A DNA stretch of 64,000 nucleotides from Dactylosporangium sucinum. GTDB taxonomy: Bacteria; Actinomycetota; Actinomycetes; Mycobacteriales; Micromonosporaceae. This document shows, one piece after another, positions 27,337 through 37,883 of the stretch (position 1 is the stretch's first letter; every line of letters starts with the position of its first letter). The DNA lies in assembly GCF_014647515.1 (NCBI RefSeq), contig NZ_BMPI01000022.1, positions 94,790-158,789 on the forward strand, written 5' to 3'. The notes beneath the pieces were generated by a model. That model was not told the DNA's origin, searched no databases, and saw nothing but the letters and a program-made list of their open reading frames with translations. Made by a program: the position numbers and the translations under genes.

Positions 27337-30111
27337 GTGACTGAGCCTCAGCAGGGCTTCGCGATCGGAGTCGATCTCGGGACGTCCAACACCGTCGCCG
27401 TCATCCGGTGGCCCGACGGACGTACCCGACCGCTCCTCGTCGACGGGGCGCCCATCATGCCATCGGGTGTCTTCGTCGACGAGAGCGGCCGGCTGCACGT
27501 CGGCCGGGACGCCGCCCGGCTGGCGGGCCTCGACCCGTCCCGCTTCGAGCCCAACCCGAAGCGACGGATTGACGAGCCCACGGTACTGCTGGGAGACCGC
27601 GAACTCCCGACCGTCGACCTGCTGGCATCGATCCTCGCGTCCGTCGCCCGAGCCGCGGTGGAAGCGGTCGGATTCCTACCCACGGCCGTCCTGACCTATC
27701 CGGCGGCGTGGGGGACGCGGCGGCGGGAGGCCCTGCAGACGGCGGCGCGGCGGGCCGGCTGGCCGCCGGTCATGCTGGTGCCCGAGCCGGTGGCGGCCGC
27801 GCGGTACTTCGCCGACGTCCTGCGCCGCCCGGTCCCGGTCGGCTCGGCCCTCGCCGTCTTCGACTTCGGCGGCGGCACGCTGGACATCGCCGTTGTCCGC
27901 AACGACGGCGGTCGTTTCGAGGTCATCGGTACCGGTGGCTTGGAGGACCTGGGCGGCCTGGACGTCGACGCCGCGCTGGTCGAGCACCTTGGCCTGATCA
28001 TCGGGCAGACGGCCCCGGACACGTGGTCGGCGCTGCGCAACCCGTCGTCCACGTCGCAGCGCCGGGACCGGCGGCTGTTCTGGGACGACGTGCGCGGGGC
28101 GAAGGAGATGCTGTCGCGGGCGGCGGTCGCGCCCATCACGGTTCCCGGCCACGACCAGGCTATTCACCTGACGCGTGAAGAGCTGGACAAGGTCATCGAG
28201 CCGCTGATCCGCCGGGCCGTGTGGGAGACGGGGAACGTGGTTCAGCGCTCGGGTCTCCGCGGCGACCAACTGGCCGGCATGTTCCTCGTCGGCGGCTCCT
28301 CGCGACTGCCGCTGGCGGCGCGGTTGCTGCACGCTGACCTGGGGATTCCGCCTACGGTGCTGGAGCAGCCGGAGCTGCCGGTGGCCGAGGGTGCTTTGGC
28401 CGAGCTGGCGCCGGTCAGCGGGTACCGCACGGAGAGCATTCCGGCCGGTAACTCGAGGCCGATGGCTGCGGCGCCGGTGTCGCCGGGATTCGCCGGGACG
28501 CCGACCTCCGGGCCTGCGTATGGGAATGCGTCGCCGCCCACCGGTTATCCGATGTCGGCCGCGCAGGCGATCCCGCCGCAGATCTCCTCACCGCCGGCTT
28601 CCGGCGTTTCTGCCCCGCCTACGCAGGGCTTTTCTGCCCCGCCAACCCAGGGCTTCGGTGCGCCTCCGGTTTCCGGCGCTCCCACCTCGCCGGGGTACTC
28701 CGGCCGGCCGACGCCTCCGCCGTACGTGAACCCTCCGACGCCGCCTTCGGACGAACCCGGCAAGCCGCGCCGCACCGGCCTCCTGGTCGCGGTCGCGGCG
28801 GCGCTCGTGGTCCTGGTCGTGCTCGGCGGCGGCTACTGGTTCTTCTTCCGCGACCCCGACACCACGGTGGACTTCAAAACGATCACGGCGTACGGCTCGA
28901 TGGACATCGGCGAAGCGACGAAGATCGACGCGGTGACGACGGTGGTACTCGGCGACCGCGTCTACGTCGGCTGGGAGTTCGACAACAAGTACCAGGTTGC
29001 CGCGTACGACCTGAAGGACAAGAAGAGGGCCTGGGGCCCGAAGACGGTCGAGGGCGCCAACACCACCTGGGGCTTGTGGCCGTACTCCAAGGGCATTCTT
29101 GTCACCGGCACCGGCGACTCCGCTGGCGGCGCCCTCGTGCTGCTCGACCCGAACAGCGGCGAGCAGTTGCACAAGGAGAAGTACGAGAGCCAGGACCGCA
29201 TCTACCCCCTGGAGAACGTGTGGGTCCAGCACTCGTCCGCCGGTAAGAAGAGCAAGGCGTTCGCCTGGAACGGCGATCTGAAGTGGACCCGTGCCGACAA
29301 CGAGAAGGGCTCGTTCCTCGTCGGGCAGACCAACGCCGCCGACCTGCGCGGCCCGGCGTACCTGGGCGGCACGCCGCAGAACCTCGAGCTCAAGGGCCGA
29401 ACCGACCTGATCAGCGTTGACGGCGACGGCAAGATCCGCCTCCTGGACGCGGCGGACGGCAACAAGGTCCTGCGCACATATGCCAACGACGGCGACTCGT
29501 ACTCCACGTACGTCACCCACGACGGCAAGCTGTTCCTGACATCGACCAGCGCCAAGTTCACTGTCAAGGTGTACGACCTGGCGAAGGATGGTGAGCCGAC
29601 CCAGATCTTCAGCGCCACGGACGACAAGCGCAAGATCATCGATATCGCACCGTGCGGCACCGACCGCATCTGCATCCTCGACGGCGCTGCGTACGAGGGC
29701 ACCGACACGGTGCTCCGCGCCATCTCGGTGACGGAGCGCAAGCAGCTCTGGCAGGCCGACGCCCCCGGCACCAAGGTGCTCGTCCCGGTCGGGAAGCAGG
29801 TCCTGGCCACGACTGTCTCCGGCACCGTCGCGAGCGCGCTGTTCGACCAGTCGGGCAAGCAGTTGCTCAAGGAGGACGAGGACCGCAGGTCCGTAGGCGT
29901 CCGCGCCACGAGCGGCAGCCTGCTCTTCCTGAACAAGGTTCCGAGCAGCAGTGAGGCCGACATCGCCCTGGTCGGCGTCACGGCCGCCACGGGCAAGCGG
30001 GTCGCCGTCGGCACCGTCAACGACGTGACGGGCTCAAGTTGCTCCTGGAATGCGGCCTACATCGCTTGCGAGTCGAAGGGCAAACTGCAGGTCTGGACCT
30101 TCGCCAAGTAG
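27337..30111 (+). CDS. Hsp70-like ATPase fused to a membrane anchor and extracellular beta-propeller
   Basis: 924 aa from GTG 27337. Residues ~8-355 are an Hsp70/actin-fold ATPase: GVDLGTSNTVAVI (phosphate 1), DFGGGTLDIAVV (phosphate 2), VGGSSRLPL (adenosine). The peptide-binding domain is replaced by a Pro/Gly/Ala linker (~365-475) with short repeats of GFSAPPTQ. A transmembrane helix follows at ~482-502 (GLLVAVAAALVVLVVLGGGY). The last ~400 residues form PQQ-like propeller blades outside the cell. So it is a one-protein link between an intracellular chaperone-like ATPase and an extracytoplasmic sensor. Function unknown. Confidence 0.85.
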   Translation: MTEPQQGFAIGVDLGTSNTVAVIRWPDGRTRPLLVDGAPIMPSGVFVDESGRLHVGRDAARLAGLDPSRFEPNPKRRIDEPTVLLGDRELPTVDLLASILASVARAAVEAVGFLPTAVLTYPAAWGTRRREALQTAARRAGWPPVMLVPEPVAAARYFADVLRRPVPVGSALAVFDFGGGTLDIAVVRNDGGRFEVIGTGGLEDLGGLDVDAALVEHLGLIIGQTAPDTWSALRNPSSTSQRRDRRLFWDDVRGAKEMLSRAAVAPITVPGHDQAIHLTREELDKVIEPLIRRAVWETGNVVQRSGLRGDQLAGMFLVGGSSRLPLAARLLHADLGIPPTVLEQPELPVAEGALAELAPVSGYRTESIPAGNSRPMAAAPVSPGFAGTPTSGPAYGNASPPTGYPMSAAQAIPPQISSPPASGVSAPPTQGFSAPPTQGFGAPPVSGAPTSPGYSGRPTPPPYVNPPTPPSDEPGKPRRTGLLVAVAAALVVLVVLGGGYWFFFRDPDTTVDFKTITAYGSMDIGEATKIDAVTTVVLGDRVYVGWEFDNKYQVAAYDLKDKKRAWGPKTVEGANTTWGLWPYSKGILVTGTGDSAGGALVLLDPNSGEQLHKEKYESQDRIYPLENVWVQHSSAGKKSKAFAWNGDLKWTRADNEKGSFLVGQTNAADLRGPAYLGGTPQNLELKGRTDLISVDGDGKIRLLDAADGNKVLRTYANDGDSYSTYVTHDGKLFLTSTSAKFTVKVYDLAKDGEPTQIFSATDDKRKIIDIAPCGTDRICILDGAAYEGTDTVLRAISVTERKQLWQADAPGTKVLVPVGKQVLATTVSGTVASALFDQSGKQLLKEDEDRRSVGVRATSGSLLFLNKVPSSSEADIALVGVTAATGKRVAVGTVNDVTGSSCSWNAAYIACESKGKLQVWTFAK

Positions 30112-30124
30112 CTTTCCATGCAAA

Positions 30125-30158
30125 GGGGCGACGCTCTCGTCGAGCGTCGCCCCTTTTT
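30125..30158. terminator. strong rho-independent terminator between convergent genes
   Basis: 12-bp perfect stem GGGGCGACGCTC/GAGCGTCGCCCC with loop TCGTC, followed by TTTTT on the plus strand. It serves the Hsp70-like gene and, less well (TTT), msiK on the minus strand. Confidence 0.85.
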
Positions 30159-30169
30159 CGGGCCTCAGA

Positions 30170-31261
<1,092 letters not shown>

Positions 31262-31502
31262 AGCAGGGTGCCACCTTCCACCGGCAGGAACGTGCCGGAC
31301 GATCCGAGTAGAAGCTCCTTGGGCAGCGCCAATGCTCCCCGAGGTTGCAGCCAGGTTAAGCGCTTGTTCCGCCCGTGCCAAGGTCGACGGTGGTTTTTGG
31401 GGTGATTCGGTACAGTCTGTGCCGTGGTATGTCGGCAGCGCGGAGGGGGCGGGGGCCGTTAGGATCACTGTTGGTGCCCTACGTCGTCGCGTAGGGCGGC
31501 CA

Positions 31503-31575
31503 GCCGACGTGGCGCAATTGGCAGCGCACCCGACTTGTAATCGGAAGGTTGGGGGTTCAAGTCCCCCCGTCGGCT
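31503..31575 (+). tRNA. tRNA-Thr (anticodon TGT)
   Basis: 73 nt cloverleaf: acceptor GCCGACG/CGTCGGC, D-arm GCGCAATTGGCAGCGC, anticodon loop CTTGTAA (anticodon TGT), T-arm GGGGG-TTCAAGT-CCCCC. No encoded CCA. It marks the boundary between core chromosome and the defence-rich accessory region, so it is a candidate attachment site; no second copy of its 3' end was found in the window. Confidence 0.97.
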
Positions 31576-31841
31576 CTTTTGGTCAAGGCGTTGAGCTGGT
31601 CGTTCTTTCGCATCGGTCGATCTTGGGTGGCCTGTCGGATCGACGTTGTGCTCATTCTTTGCTCGGACGGGCTCATCTGGCCGGGTAGCAATCGTCATTC
31701 GGATGCCGTGACCGGCAGTCCCATGGTGATCGTGACAACGCCGTCAGCCTCGCTGAGTCCCGCCAGGTGACCATTCAGTCCACAGGTTCTTGATTGAGTC
31801 GATCTTGATCTTGGTGGGTGGTCTGAGGCATCCTGGGTGGC

Positions 31842-32450
31842 GTGTTCAAGTCGACGCCAGTCGCTGAGCGGCTTGCTCGGCTTGAGGCATCGGTGATCGA
31901 GGTGCTGACGGGGCGGGTTGCCGAGTTAGAGCTGTTGCTTGGCAAGGATTCCCGAACGTCGTCGAAGCCGCCGTTGTCGGACGGGCCGGTCAGGGCGGCC
32001 GCTGCCACGGCAGCAGCTGCCGGGCCGGCCGCGGGGGAAATGGCCCGATGATTCCGGGTGCACGTTGCGGCAGGGTCGAGTAGCCCAGTCGGGTGCTCAC
32101 CCACCATCCCGCACCTGCGACGGTTGTGGTGCTTCGCTGCGGCGGGAGCCGGTGAAGTCGGTCGAGGCCGGCAGGTGTTCGGCCTGCCAGCAGTGAGCCT
32201 GCGGGTGATCGAGCACCGAAGCACCGCCGCTGCTCGTGCGGGACGGTCATGATGGCGGCGCCACCGGCCGGGTTGGAGGCACTGACGCAGTACGAGCCGC
32301 GGGTGCGGGCGGTCGGTGCATATTTGATCTGCCTACGATCGTCCTGCGAGGCCCTGGCCGGTCTGCTGGGGGTCGGCATGTCTGCCGGCACGCTGATGTC
32401 CGTGCTGGCCGGGTACCAGCGACGCGCTCGGGGGGTTTTCTGGCCGCGGT
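31842..32450 (+). pseudogene. IS66-family transposase remnant
   Basis: GTG at 31842 opens with VAERLARLEASVIEVL and LLGKDSRTSSKPPLSDGP, the IS66 N-terminus. After a frame change comes HPPSRTCDGCGASLRREPV (zinc-finger region). After another change RQVFGLPAVSLRVIEH-like and then YEPRVRAVGAYLICL, with LLGVGMSAGTLMSVLAGYQ. At least two or three frameshifts and no catalytic C-terminus, so inactive. It lies ~265 bp after tRNA-Thr; the flank between them shows no gene. Confidence 0.8.
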
Positions 32451-32560
32451 CCGAACTGGATCGCCGTCGGTGGCGCACTTCGAAAGAGACCGAGCTGCGG
32501 ATTGCCGACGCATCGGCGTGGGTCGACTCGGCGTCCACCGACACGCTCGCGCTGTTGGCG

Positions 32561-33226
32561 CTAAACCTGATTCTCGCCCTCGGACCATCCGAGAAGTCGC
32601 AGCGCCTTTTCGGTCAAGCCCCCGCCTGCCTGGCCGGATTTGCTGGGCGTGAGCACGCCGCGCCTACGCGCCTCGGCAATCCGGTTTCCCCATGTACCTG
32701 CCATACCGCCGAACCGAGCGGCAAGTGCTTTGACTGGCGTCCGTTCGCCAGCGTCAAGTAGTAGGGCGTATTCGAGGGCCAGACCTGCGTAGTCCTTGTC
32801 CGTGCGCTCGGTGCCGCCCCGTCGGTCTGCGAGGAACGCTGCGAGCCGTGCGTCGCTGGGGCGAGCCAACTTGACAAACGCCTTTGCGGCGCTTCGGTCC
32901 GCTCGGTTTCCGGCGGCACGCCGAGCCTCTGTGAGCAGCCCCCCGATGGGGAGCGCGCGAATCGTTCGGGATGTCATGCTGACCGTGGCGTCGAGCGCCT
33001 GAATGGCGAAGGTGACCATGGACCACCCGCCGGCCTGGGTCCCAACCGGTACCAGGTGGAAGCCGACCGATTGCCCCTCATGACGCAGTACGACGAACAC
33101 GCCGCGGCCGTCTGCGGCTGGCTCGACTGTTGGCCACGTGTTCTTGCTGGTCGCTTGGTCGATCGCATCGCTCACGTTCTTGATCTTCGGCACGGGTAAA
33201 GCGTACGTGATGGCGTGTACAGGCAT
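32561..33226 (-). CDS. hypothetical mobile-element protein with HTH-like C-terminus
   Basis: 221 aa if started at ATG 33226; an upstream start at 33271 adds 15 residues. N-terminal part resembles no family I know (TYALPVPKIKNVSDAID). C-terminal ~90 residues look helical with a possible helix-turn-helix (TPVKALAARFGGMAGTWGNRIAEARRRGVL) and then GGGLTEKALRLLGW. Such C-termini are seen in actinobacterial element proteins; function unknown. It runs convergent to the IS66 relic. Confidence 0.55.
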   Translation of the reverse strand: MPVHAITYALPVPKIKNVSDAIDQATSKNTWPTVEPAADGRGVFVVLRHEGQSVGFHLVPVGTQAGGWSMVTFAIQALDATVSMTSRTIRALPIGGLLTEARRAAGNRADRSAAKAFVKLARPSDARLAAFLADRRGGTERTDKDYAGLALEYALLLDAGERTPVKALAARFGGMAGTWGNRIAEARRRGVLTPSKSGQAGGGLTEKALRLLGWSEGENQV

Positions 33227-33271
33227 AACGGTATGGTGCTCAGCACGATAAACGATTAGGCCTGCATGCAA

Positions 33272-34322
33272 CCGTCACGATTATCCCTCATGAGGGGAGG
33301 TGTACCTGCTTGACGGTGTGCACCACGGACGCTGTGCCATCAGAGGGCAACCGTGAGCCAGTGGCTCACCAGTGGGGATCGATCACGGTGAGGCGCTGAC
33401 AGCGACCGCACGCCGGATCGGCCGAAGCGGAGCCGCCATTGACTCTCGAGGGCCGCCCGCCTGTGCGGCCTCTTCGTGGCACCAGCCGGGCGACAGCCAG
33501 AAGACGGTGCAGAGCCAGACCGCGACCGGTCGGGTCCAACCCGGCCCGAGGGCGTAGCGGGCGGCGACTACCTGGGCCTGGGCGGCGCCCCAGGTATGCG
33601 ACCCGTTGGGCTGGTTCGATTCGACCGGTCGATTGTCGACGAAGTCCGCTGGGAGTTCGCCAGCCAAGGTGGCCTGACGGCTGACAACTGTCATGGTTGG
33701 CAAGCAGGCCTTCACTCGTCGGTCCGCGGTCCACCGTTCAGTACATATGGACAGTAAGGCCTCAGCCGTTCGTCGTGGATGACGACGCATGAGACGGACT
33801 CGTTAGCCGTTGGCTTCTTCTGCCAGCGCTGTCGCTCTAGGTAGTCTAATCCCGACTGTCGACACGAAACTGGGAATTGCTGGAGGATGCTGGAAAATCT
33901 ATCGTCATGCGCATGGTCAAGTCCGCAGGGTTGCTGGAGCGGCCGATCGACGAGTTGCATGCCGCCGCGCATCAGTTGGCGACCGCGGGCGACAAGCTGG
34001 CCGTCCGGTCACCAATGCGCAGGGCGAAGCATGATCGGGCGACGCCCGAGTGTACTTGCCGAGTCCGTTCCTGCAAGGCCGTTCTCCTGGCGTCGGCCGA
34101 CCACTGGCGGCGCGGCGCCTCCCGCAGACGGCTCGTTGAGAGCGTGACGCGGTTGCCGCACTCGTCGGTAGCTCCGGTGATGTGCGACAAGCACCTAAAA
34201 ATTCTGTTCAGCTGTGTCGCGTCGCCGTCGTGTCAGAGTGAGCTAGATCTGACCGCTAATGTCGTAGTCTGCGGTTCTCCGAACCCCCATGTTTCGGACG
34301 TTCTTCTTGGAGGGCTGCTGCC
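33272..34322. other. gene-poor stretch upstream of the defence cluster
   Basis: About 1 kb. Several frames of 60-150 codons overlap on both strands but none gives a family-like protein. The plus-strand frame 33910-34326 has an ordinary start (MRMVKSAGLLERPIDELHAA) but then loses protein-like composition. A -35-like TTGACG occurs near 33312. The last bases hold GGAGGG at ~34309, the ribosome site of the helicase. Confidence 0.3.
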
Positions 34323-37300
34323 TTGAGCACCGACTCGCGGGGAAACGCCGCTTCGCCGGGTGAACGGATCGACGTCAAGCTGGAGGATCTGACGCCCGGG
34401 GCACGCGTGGGCGGAATCGTTGTCGGGGGTCAGGTCGTTGTCATCGACGTCAAGTGGCATGGGTCAAACGCGGTCACTGTCACCTATCGCAACGACCATG
34501 GCCACGCAGATCAACGGCTGCTCTACCGGGATCATGAGCCCTCCTTGTCCATCGCAGCGGCTGCCCGCAGCTACGCGTTCGACGGTGACTCAGCGTTGTT
34601 CCGTCTCGCGGCCGAAGCTCTGCGCCTTCGAATGGCCGCGCAGTTCGACCCGATGCTGGCGGTGACAACCAGCGACCTCGACCCACTGCCCCATCAGATC
34701 AAGGCCGTCTACGGCGAGCTGCTGCCGCGTACGCCACTGCGGTTCCTGCTCGCCGACGACCCGGGCGCAGGCAAGACCATTATGGCGGGCCTTTACCTCA
34801 AGGAGCTGCTGCTCCGGGGAGACCTGGCTCGCTGTCTTATCGTCACCCCTGGCAGCCTTGTTGAGCAATGGCAGGAGGAGCTGCTCGACAAATTCGGGCT
34901 CCGATTTGAGCTGCTCACCCGTACCCTCTTCGACTCCACCATTGACGGGTCGGTGTTTGATCGTGTGCCTTTCCTGATCGCGCGTATGGACCAACTCTCC
35001 CGCGCCGACGACCTCAAGGCGCAGCTGGAGCAGTCCGACTGGGACCTGGTGGTGGTCGACGAGGCCCACCGCATGTCCGCCCACTACTTCAGCGCTGAGT
35101 TGAAGACCACCAAGCGGTATGAGCTCGGCCGGTTGCTAGGCCGGGTGGCCCGCCACTTCCTGCTGATGAGCGCGACGCCGCACGCCGGTAAGGAGGAGGA
35201 TTTCCAGCTCTTCATGGCGTTGCTCGACGCCGACCGATTTGAGGGCCGGTACCGCGATGCGGTGCACTCGATCGATACTGATGGACTGATGCGTCGCATG
35301 GTCAAGGAGGAGCTGCTGACCTTCGAGGGCAAGCCGCTGTTCCCGGAGCGAGTCGCAGAGACCCTGCAGTACCAGCTCTCACCAGGCGAACGGGACCTGT
35401 ACGAGACGGTAACCCAATACGTCCGTGAGGAAATGAACCGGGCCGAGCAGCTCAAAGCAGAGGGAGAGGGGCGGCGAGGAAACACTGTTGGTTTCGCTTT
35501 GACGGTGTTGCAACGCCGTCTCGCATCGAGCCCTGAGGCTATCCTGCGTTCGCTCGAACGCCGACGCCGCCGACTGGAACAGCGCCGCCAGGAGATGATG
35601 GCGATGCGCGGCATTGGCGAGTCAAGTCTGGAGAATCGCCTCGCGGAGCTGCTCGGCCGAAATGCCGAGGTCGCGGAGGAAACGCTCGACGATCTGACCG
35701 GCGAGGAGCGTGAGGAATTCGAAGAGGGCGTGGTGGACGCCGCGTCGGCAGCCCGTACCGTCGCCGAGCTCGACGTTGAAATTAACGTCCTGGCAAACCT
35801 GGAGGAGCTTGCGCGCCGGGTTCGTCGGGCCGGAACCGACAAGAAGTGGACCGAGCTGCGCAGCCTCCTACTCGACGACGAGTCGATGTACGAGGCTGAC
35901 GGCTCCCGACGGAAGATCATTATCTTCACCGAGCACCGCGACACCCTCAACTATCTTGTCGACCAGATCCGCGACCTGCTGGGCCGGGACGACGCCGTCG
36001 TCGCCATACACGGCGGAGTACGTCGCGAGGCCCGGCGGGCGGCTCAGGAACTCTTCACCCAGGATAAAGACACGGTTGTCCTAGTCGCCACCGATGCGGC
36101 CGGTGAGGGACTGAACCTGCAGCGGGCTCACCTGATGGTCAACTACGACCTGCCGTGGAACCCCAACCGGATCGAACAGCGCTTTGGCCGTATCCACCGC
36201 ATCGGCCAGACCGAAGTCTGTCGACTGTGGAACCTCGTCGCTGTCGATACCCGGGAGGGCGCTGTCTTCCTCCGATTGCTCGACAAGGTGGAGGAGCAAC
36301 GGCGGGCGTACCGTGGCAAGGTTTTCGACATTCTCGGGGAGGCGTTCGAGGCTCGGCCATTGCGCGAGTTGCTGGTGGAAGCGATCCGTTACGGCGACCA
36401 GCCCGAGGTTCGAGCCCGGCTCGACCAGGTCATTGACGCCGAGGTTAGCGCCGGCCTCGACAAACTCCTCGCCGAGCGGGCGTTGCACCACGAGTTGCTG
36501 GCTGAGTCGGATGTGCAAGAGCTGCGGTTGCGTATGGAGGAGGCGTACGCCCGCCGGCTCCAGCCGCATTACGTGCAAGCGTTCTTCACTGAGGCGTTCC
36601 GTCTGCTAGGCGGCGTCATGAGCTCGCGAGAGACCGGTCGCTTCGAGATTACTCACGTGCCGGCCGAGGTTCGTGACCGGGACAGGCAGATCGGCCTCGG
36701 CGCCCCGGTGCTGCGACGGTATGAGCGGGTCTGCTTCGAGCGCGAACAGGTGCGCGCGCCGGGCAAGCCTAAGGCTGAACTTATCGCGCCAGGTCATCCA
36801 CTGCTGGACGCGGTCGTCGACCTCATCGTCGAGCGGTATGGAACGCTGTTGAAACAGGGCGCGGTGCTCGTCGACGGCAACGACACGGGCGAGGAGCCGA
36901 GGCTGCTCGTCGCACTGACCCAGCAGATTACCGATGCCCACAACCCGGCGCGGACCATTTCGAAGCGATTCGAGTTCGTCGAGATCCGTCGTGACGGTGC
37001 GGCAGAGTCGGCAGGCCCGGCTCCGTACCTGGACTATCGACCACCCGCAGCGGACGAGGTCTCGCACTCTCAGGTCGTACTCAACGAACCATGGCTGGCA
37101 CGCGGGGCGGAAGACGTCGCGGTCAGCTGGGCTGTCGAGCATGGAATGAGCGAGCACTTCAGCGAGGTGCAGGCGCGGGTACAGCAGGCCGTCCAGCGCA
37201 CCCGGACGCACGTCCGCCAGCGCCTCACTCAGGAGATCAATTACTGGGACGCCCGCCACGCCGAGCTGCTGGACCAAGCCGCGACAGGCCGAACATTGAA

Positions 37301-37883
37301 GATTAATCCAGAGACCGCCATGCGGCGTGCTCGAGACCTGGAGCGCAGGCTCGAGAAGCGGCTAACCGAGCTCGACGCGGACGCTGCGCTACGGCCGCTC
37401 CCTCCCGTTGTCGCTGGCGGTGCGCTCGTCGTTCCGCAGGGGTTCGTCGACCGACTAACCGGGCGACGCGACAAGCCGGTGCTGACGTACGCCAAGGACA
37501 CCGCCGAGGTGGAGCGGCGAGCCATCGCCGCGGTAATGGCCGCCGAGCGCCGACTCGGCCGGGAGCCATTCGAGATGCCGCACAACAACAAGGGGTTCGA
37601 CATCCGCTCGCTTACCCCCGATGGGCATTTCGTTTTCATAGAGATCAAGGGCCGCATTCTCGGCGCCGATGACTTCACTGTGACTCGCAATGAGGTTCTG
37701 TACGGCAAGAACGCTGAGCGGTACCGGCTGGCATTAGTGAGCGTCCACCCGGACGGGCCGGACAAGGACGAGATCCGCTACGTCCTCAACCCGTTTCAAG
37801 GATTCGACTTCGGCACTTTCGCCGCGGACGGCGTTCGCGGCAACTGGCGTGATATGTGGGACAAGGGAGAACCACCACTATGA
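34323..37883 (+). CDS. SNF2/DEAD-type helicase with C-terminal DUF3883 (defence cluster gene 1)
   Basis: 1186 aa from TTG 34323, preceded by GGAGGG. N-terminal ~100 residues unassigned. Helicase core: Walker A ADDPGAGKTIMAG (~142), DEAH box VVVDEAHRMSAH (~243), motif III LMSATPHAGKEEDF, and C-terminal domain with AATDAAGEGLNLQ-like and NRIEQRFGRIHRIGQT (~620-640). A coiled, Arg-rich stretch lies between the two halves. Residues ~1060-1165 are DUF3883, a Mrr-like nuclease-related fold (GFDIRSL ... FIEIKGRI). Overlaps the methylase start by 4 bp. By family a nucleic-acid translocase for phage-DNA recognition in DISARM/Hma-like systems. Confidence 0.9.
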   Translation: MSTDSRGNAASPGERIDVKLEDLTPGARVGGIVVGGQVVVIDVKWHGSNAVTVTYRNDHGHADQRLLYRDHEPSLSIAAAARSYAFDGDSALFRLAAEALRLRMAAQFDPMLAVTTSDLDPLPHQIKAVYGELLPRTPLRFLLADDPGAGKTIMAGLYLKELLLRGDLARCLIVTPGSLVEQWQEELLDKFGLRFELLTRTLFDSTIDGSVFDRVPFLIARMDQLSRADDLKAQLEQSDWDLVVVDEAHRMSAHYFSAELKTTKRYELGRLLGRVARHFLLMSATPHAGKEEDFQLFMALLDADRFEGRYRDAVHSIDTDGLMRRMVKEELLTFEGKPLFPERVAETLQYQLSPGERDLYETVTQYVREEMNRAEQLKAEGEGRRGNTVGFALTVLQRRLASSPEAILRSLERRRRRLEQRRQEMMAMRGIGESSLENRLAELLGRNAEVAEETLDDLTGEEREEFEEGVVDAASAARTVAELDVEINVLANLEELARRVRRAGTDKKWTELRSLLLDDESMYEADGSRRKIIIFTEHRDTLNYLVDQIRDLLGRDDAVVAIHGGVRREARRAAQELFTQDKDTVVLVATDAAGEGLNLQRAHLMVNYDLPWNPNRIEQRFGRIHRIGQTEVCRLWNLVAVDTREGAVFLRLLDKVEEQRRAYRGKVFDILGEAFEARPLRELLVEAIRYGDQPEVRARLDQVIDAEVSAGLDKLLAERALHHELLAESDVQELRLRMEEAYARRLQPHYVQAFFTEAFRLLGGVMSSRETGRFEITHVPAEVRDRDRQIGLGAPVLRRYERVCFEREQVRAPGKPKAELIAPGHPLLDAVVDLIVERYGTLLKQGAVLVDGNDTGEEPRLLVALTQQITDAHNPARTISKRFEFVEIRRDGAAESAGPAPYLDYRPPAADEVSHSQVVLNEPWLARGAEDVAVSWAVEHGMSEHFSEVQARVQQAVQRTRTHVRQRLTQEINYWDARHAELLDQAATGRTLKINPETAMRRARDLERRLEKRLTELDADAALRPLPPVVAGGALVVPQGFVDRLTGRRDKPVLTYAKDTAEVERRAIAAVMAAERRLGREPFEMPHNNKGFDIRSLTPDGHFVFIEIKGRILGADDFTVTRNEVLYGKNAERYRLALVSVHPDGPDKDEIRYVLNPFQGFDFGTFAADGVRGNWRDMWDKGEPPL

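Noticed and set aside
31358..31365. AAGCGCTT upstream of msiK as a sugar-responsive operator
   Set aside because: Only 8 bases, common by chance; kept as a weak remark in the msiK entry.
31465..31698. Minus-strand small protein containing GDLNPQPSDYKSGALPI
   Set aside because: It is the known spurious translation of the antisense strand of tRNA-Thr.
33383..33790. 135-codon minus-strand frame in the gap before the defence cluster
   Set aside because: No ribosome site, unusual composition, competing frames on the other strand.
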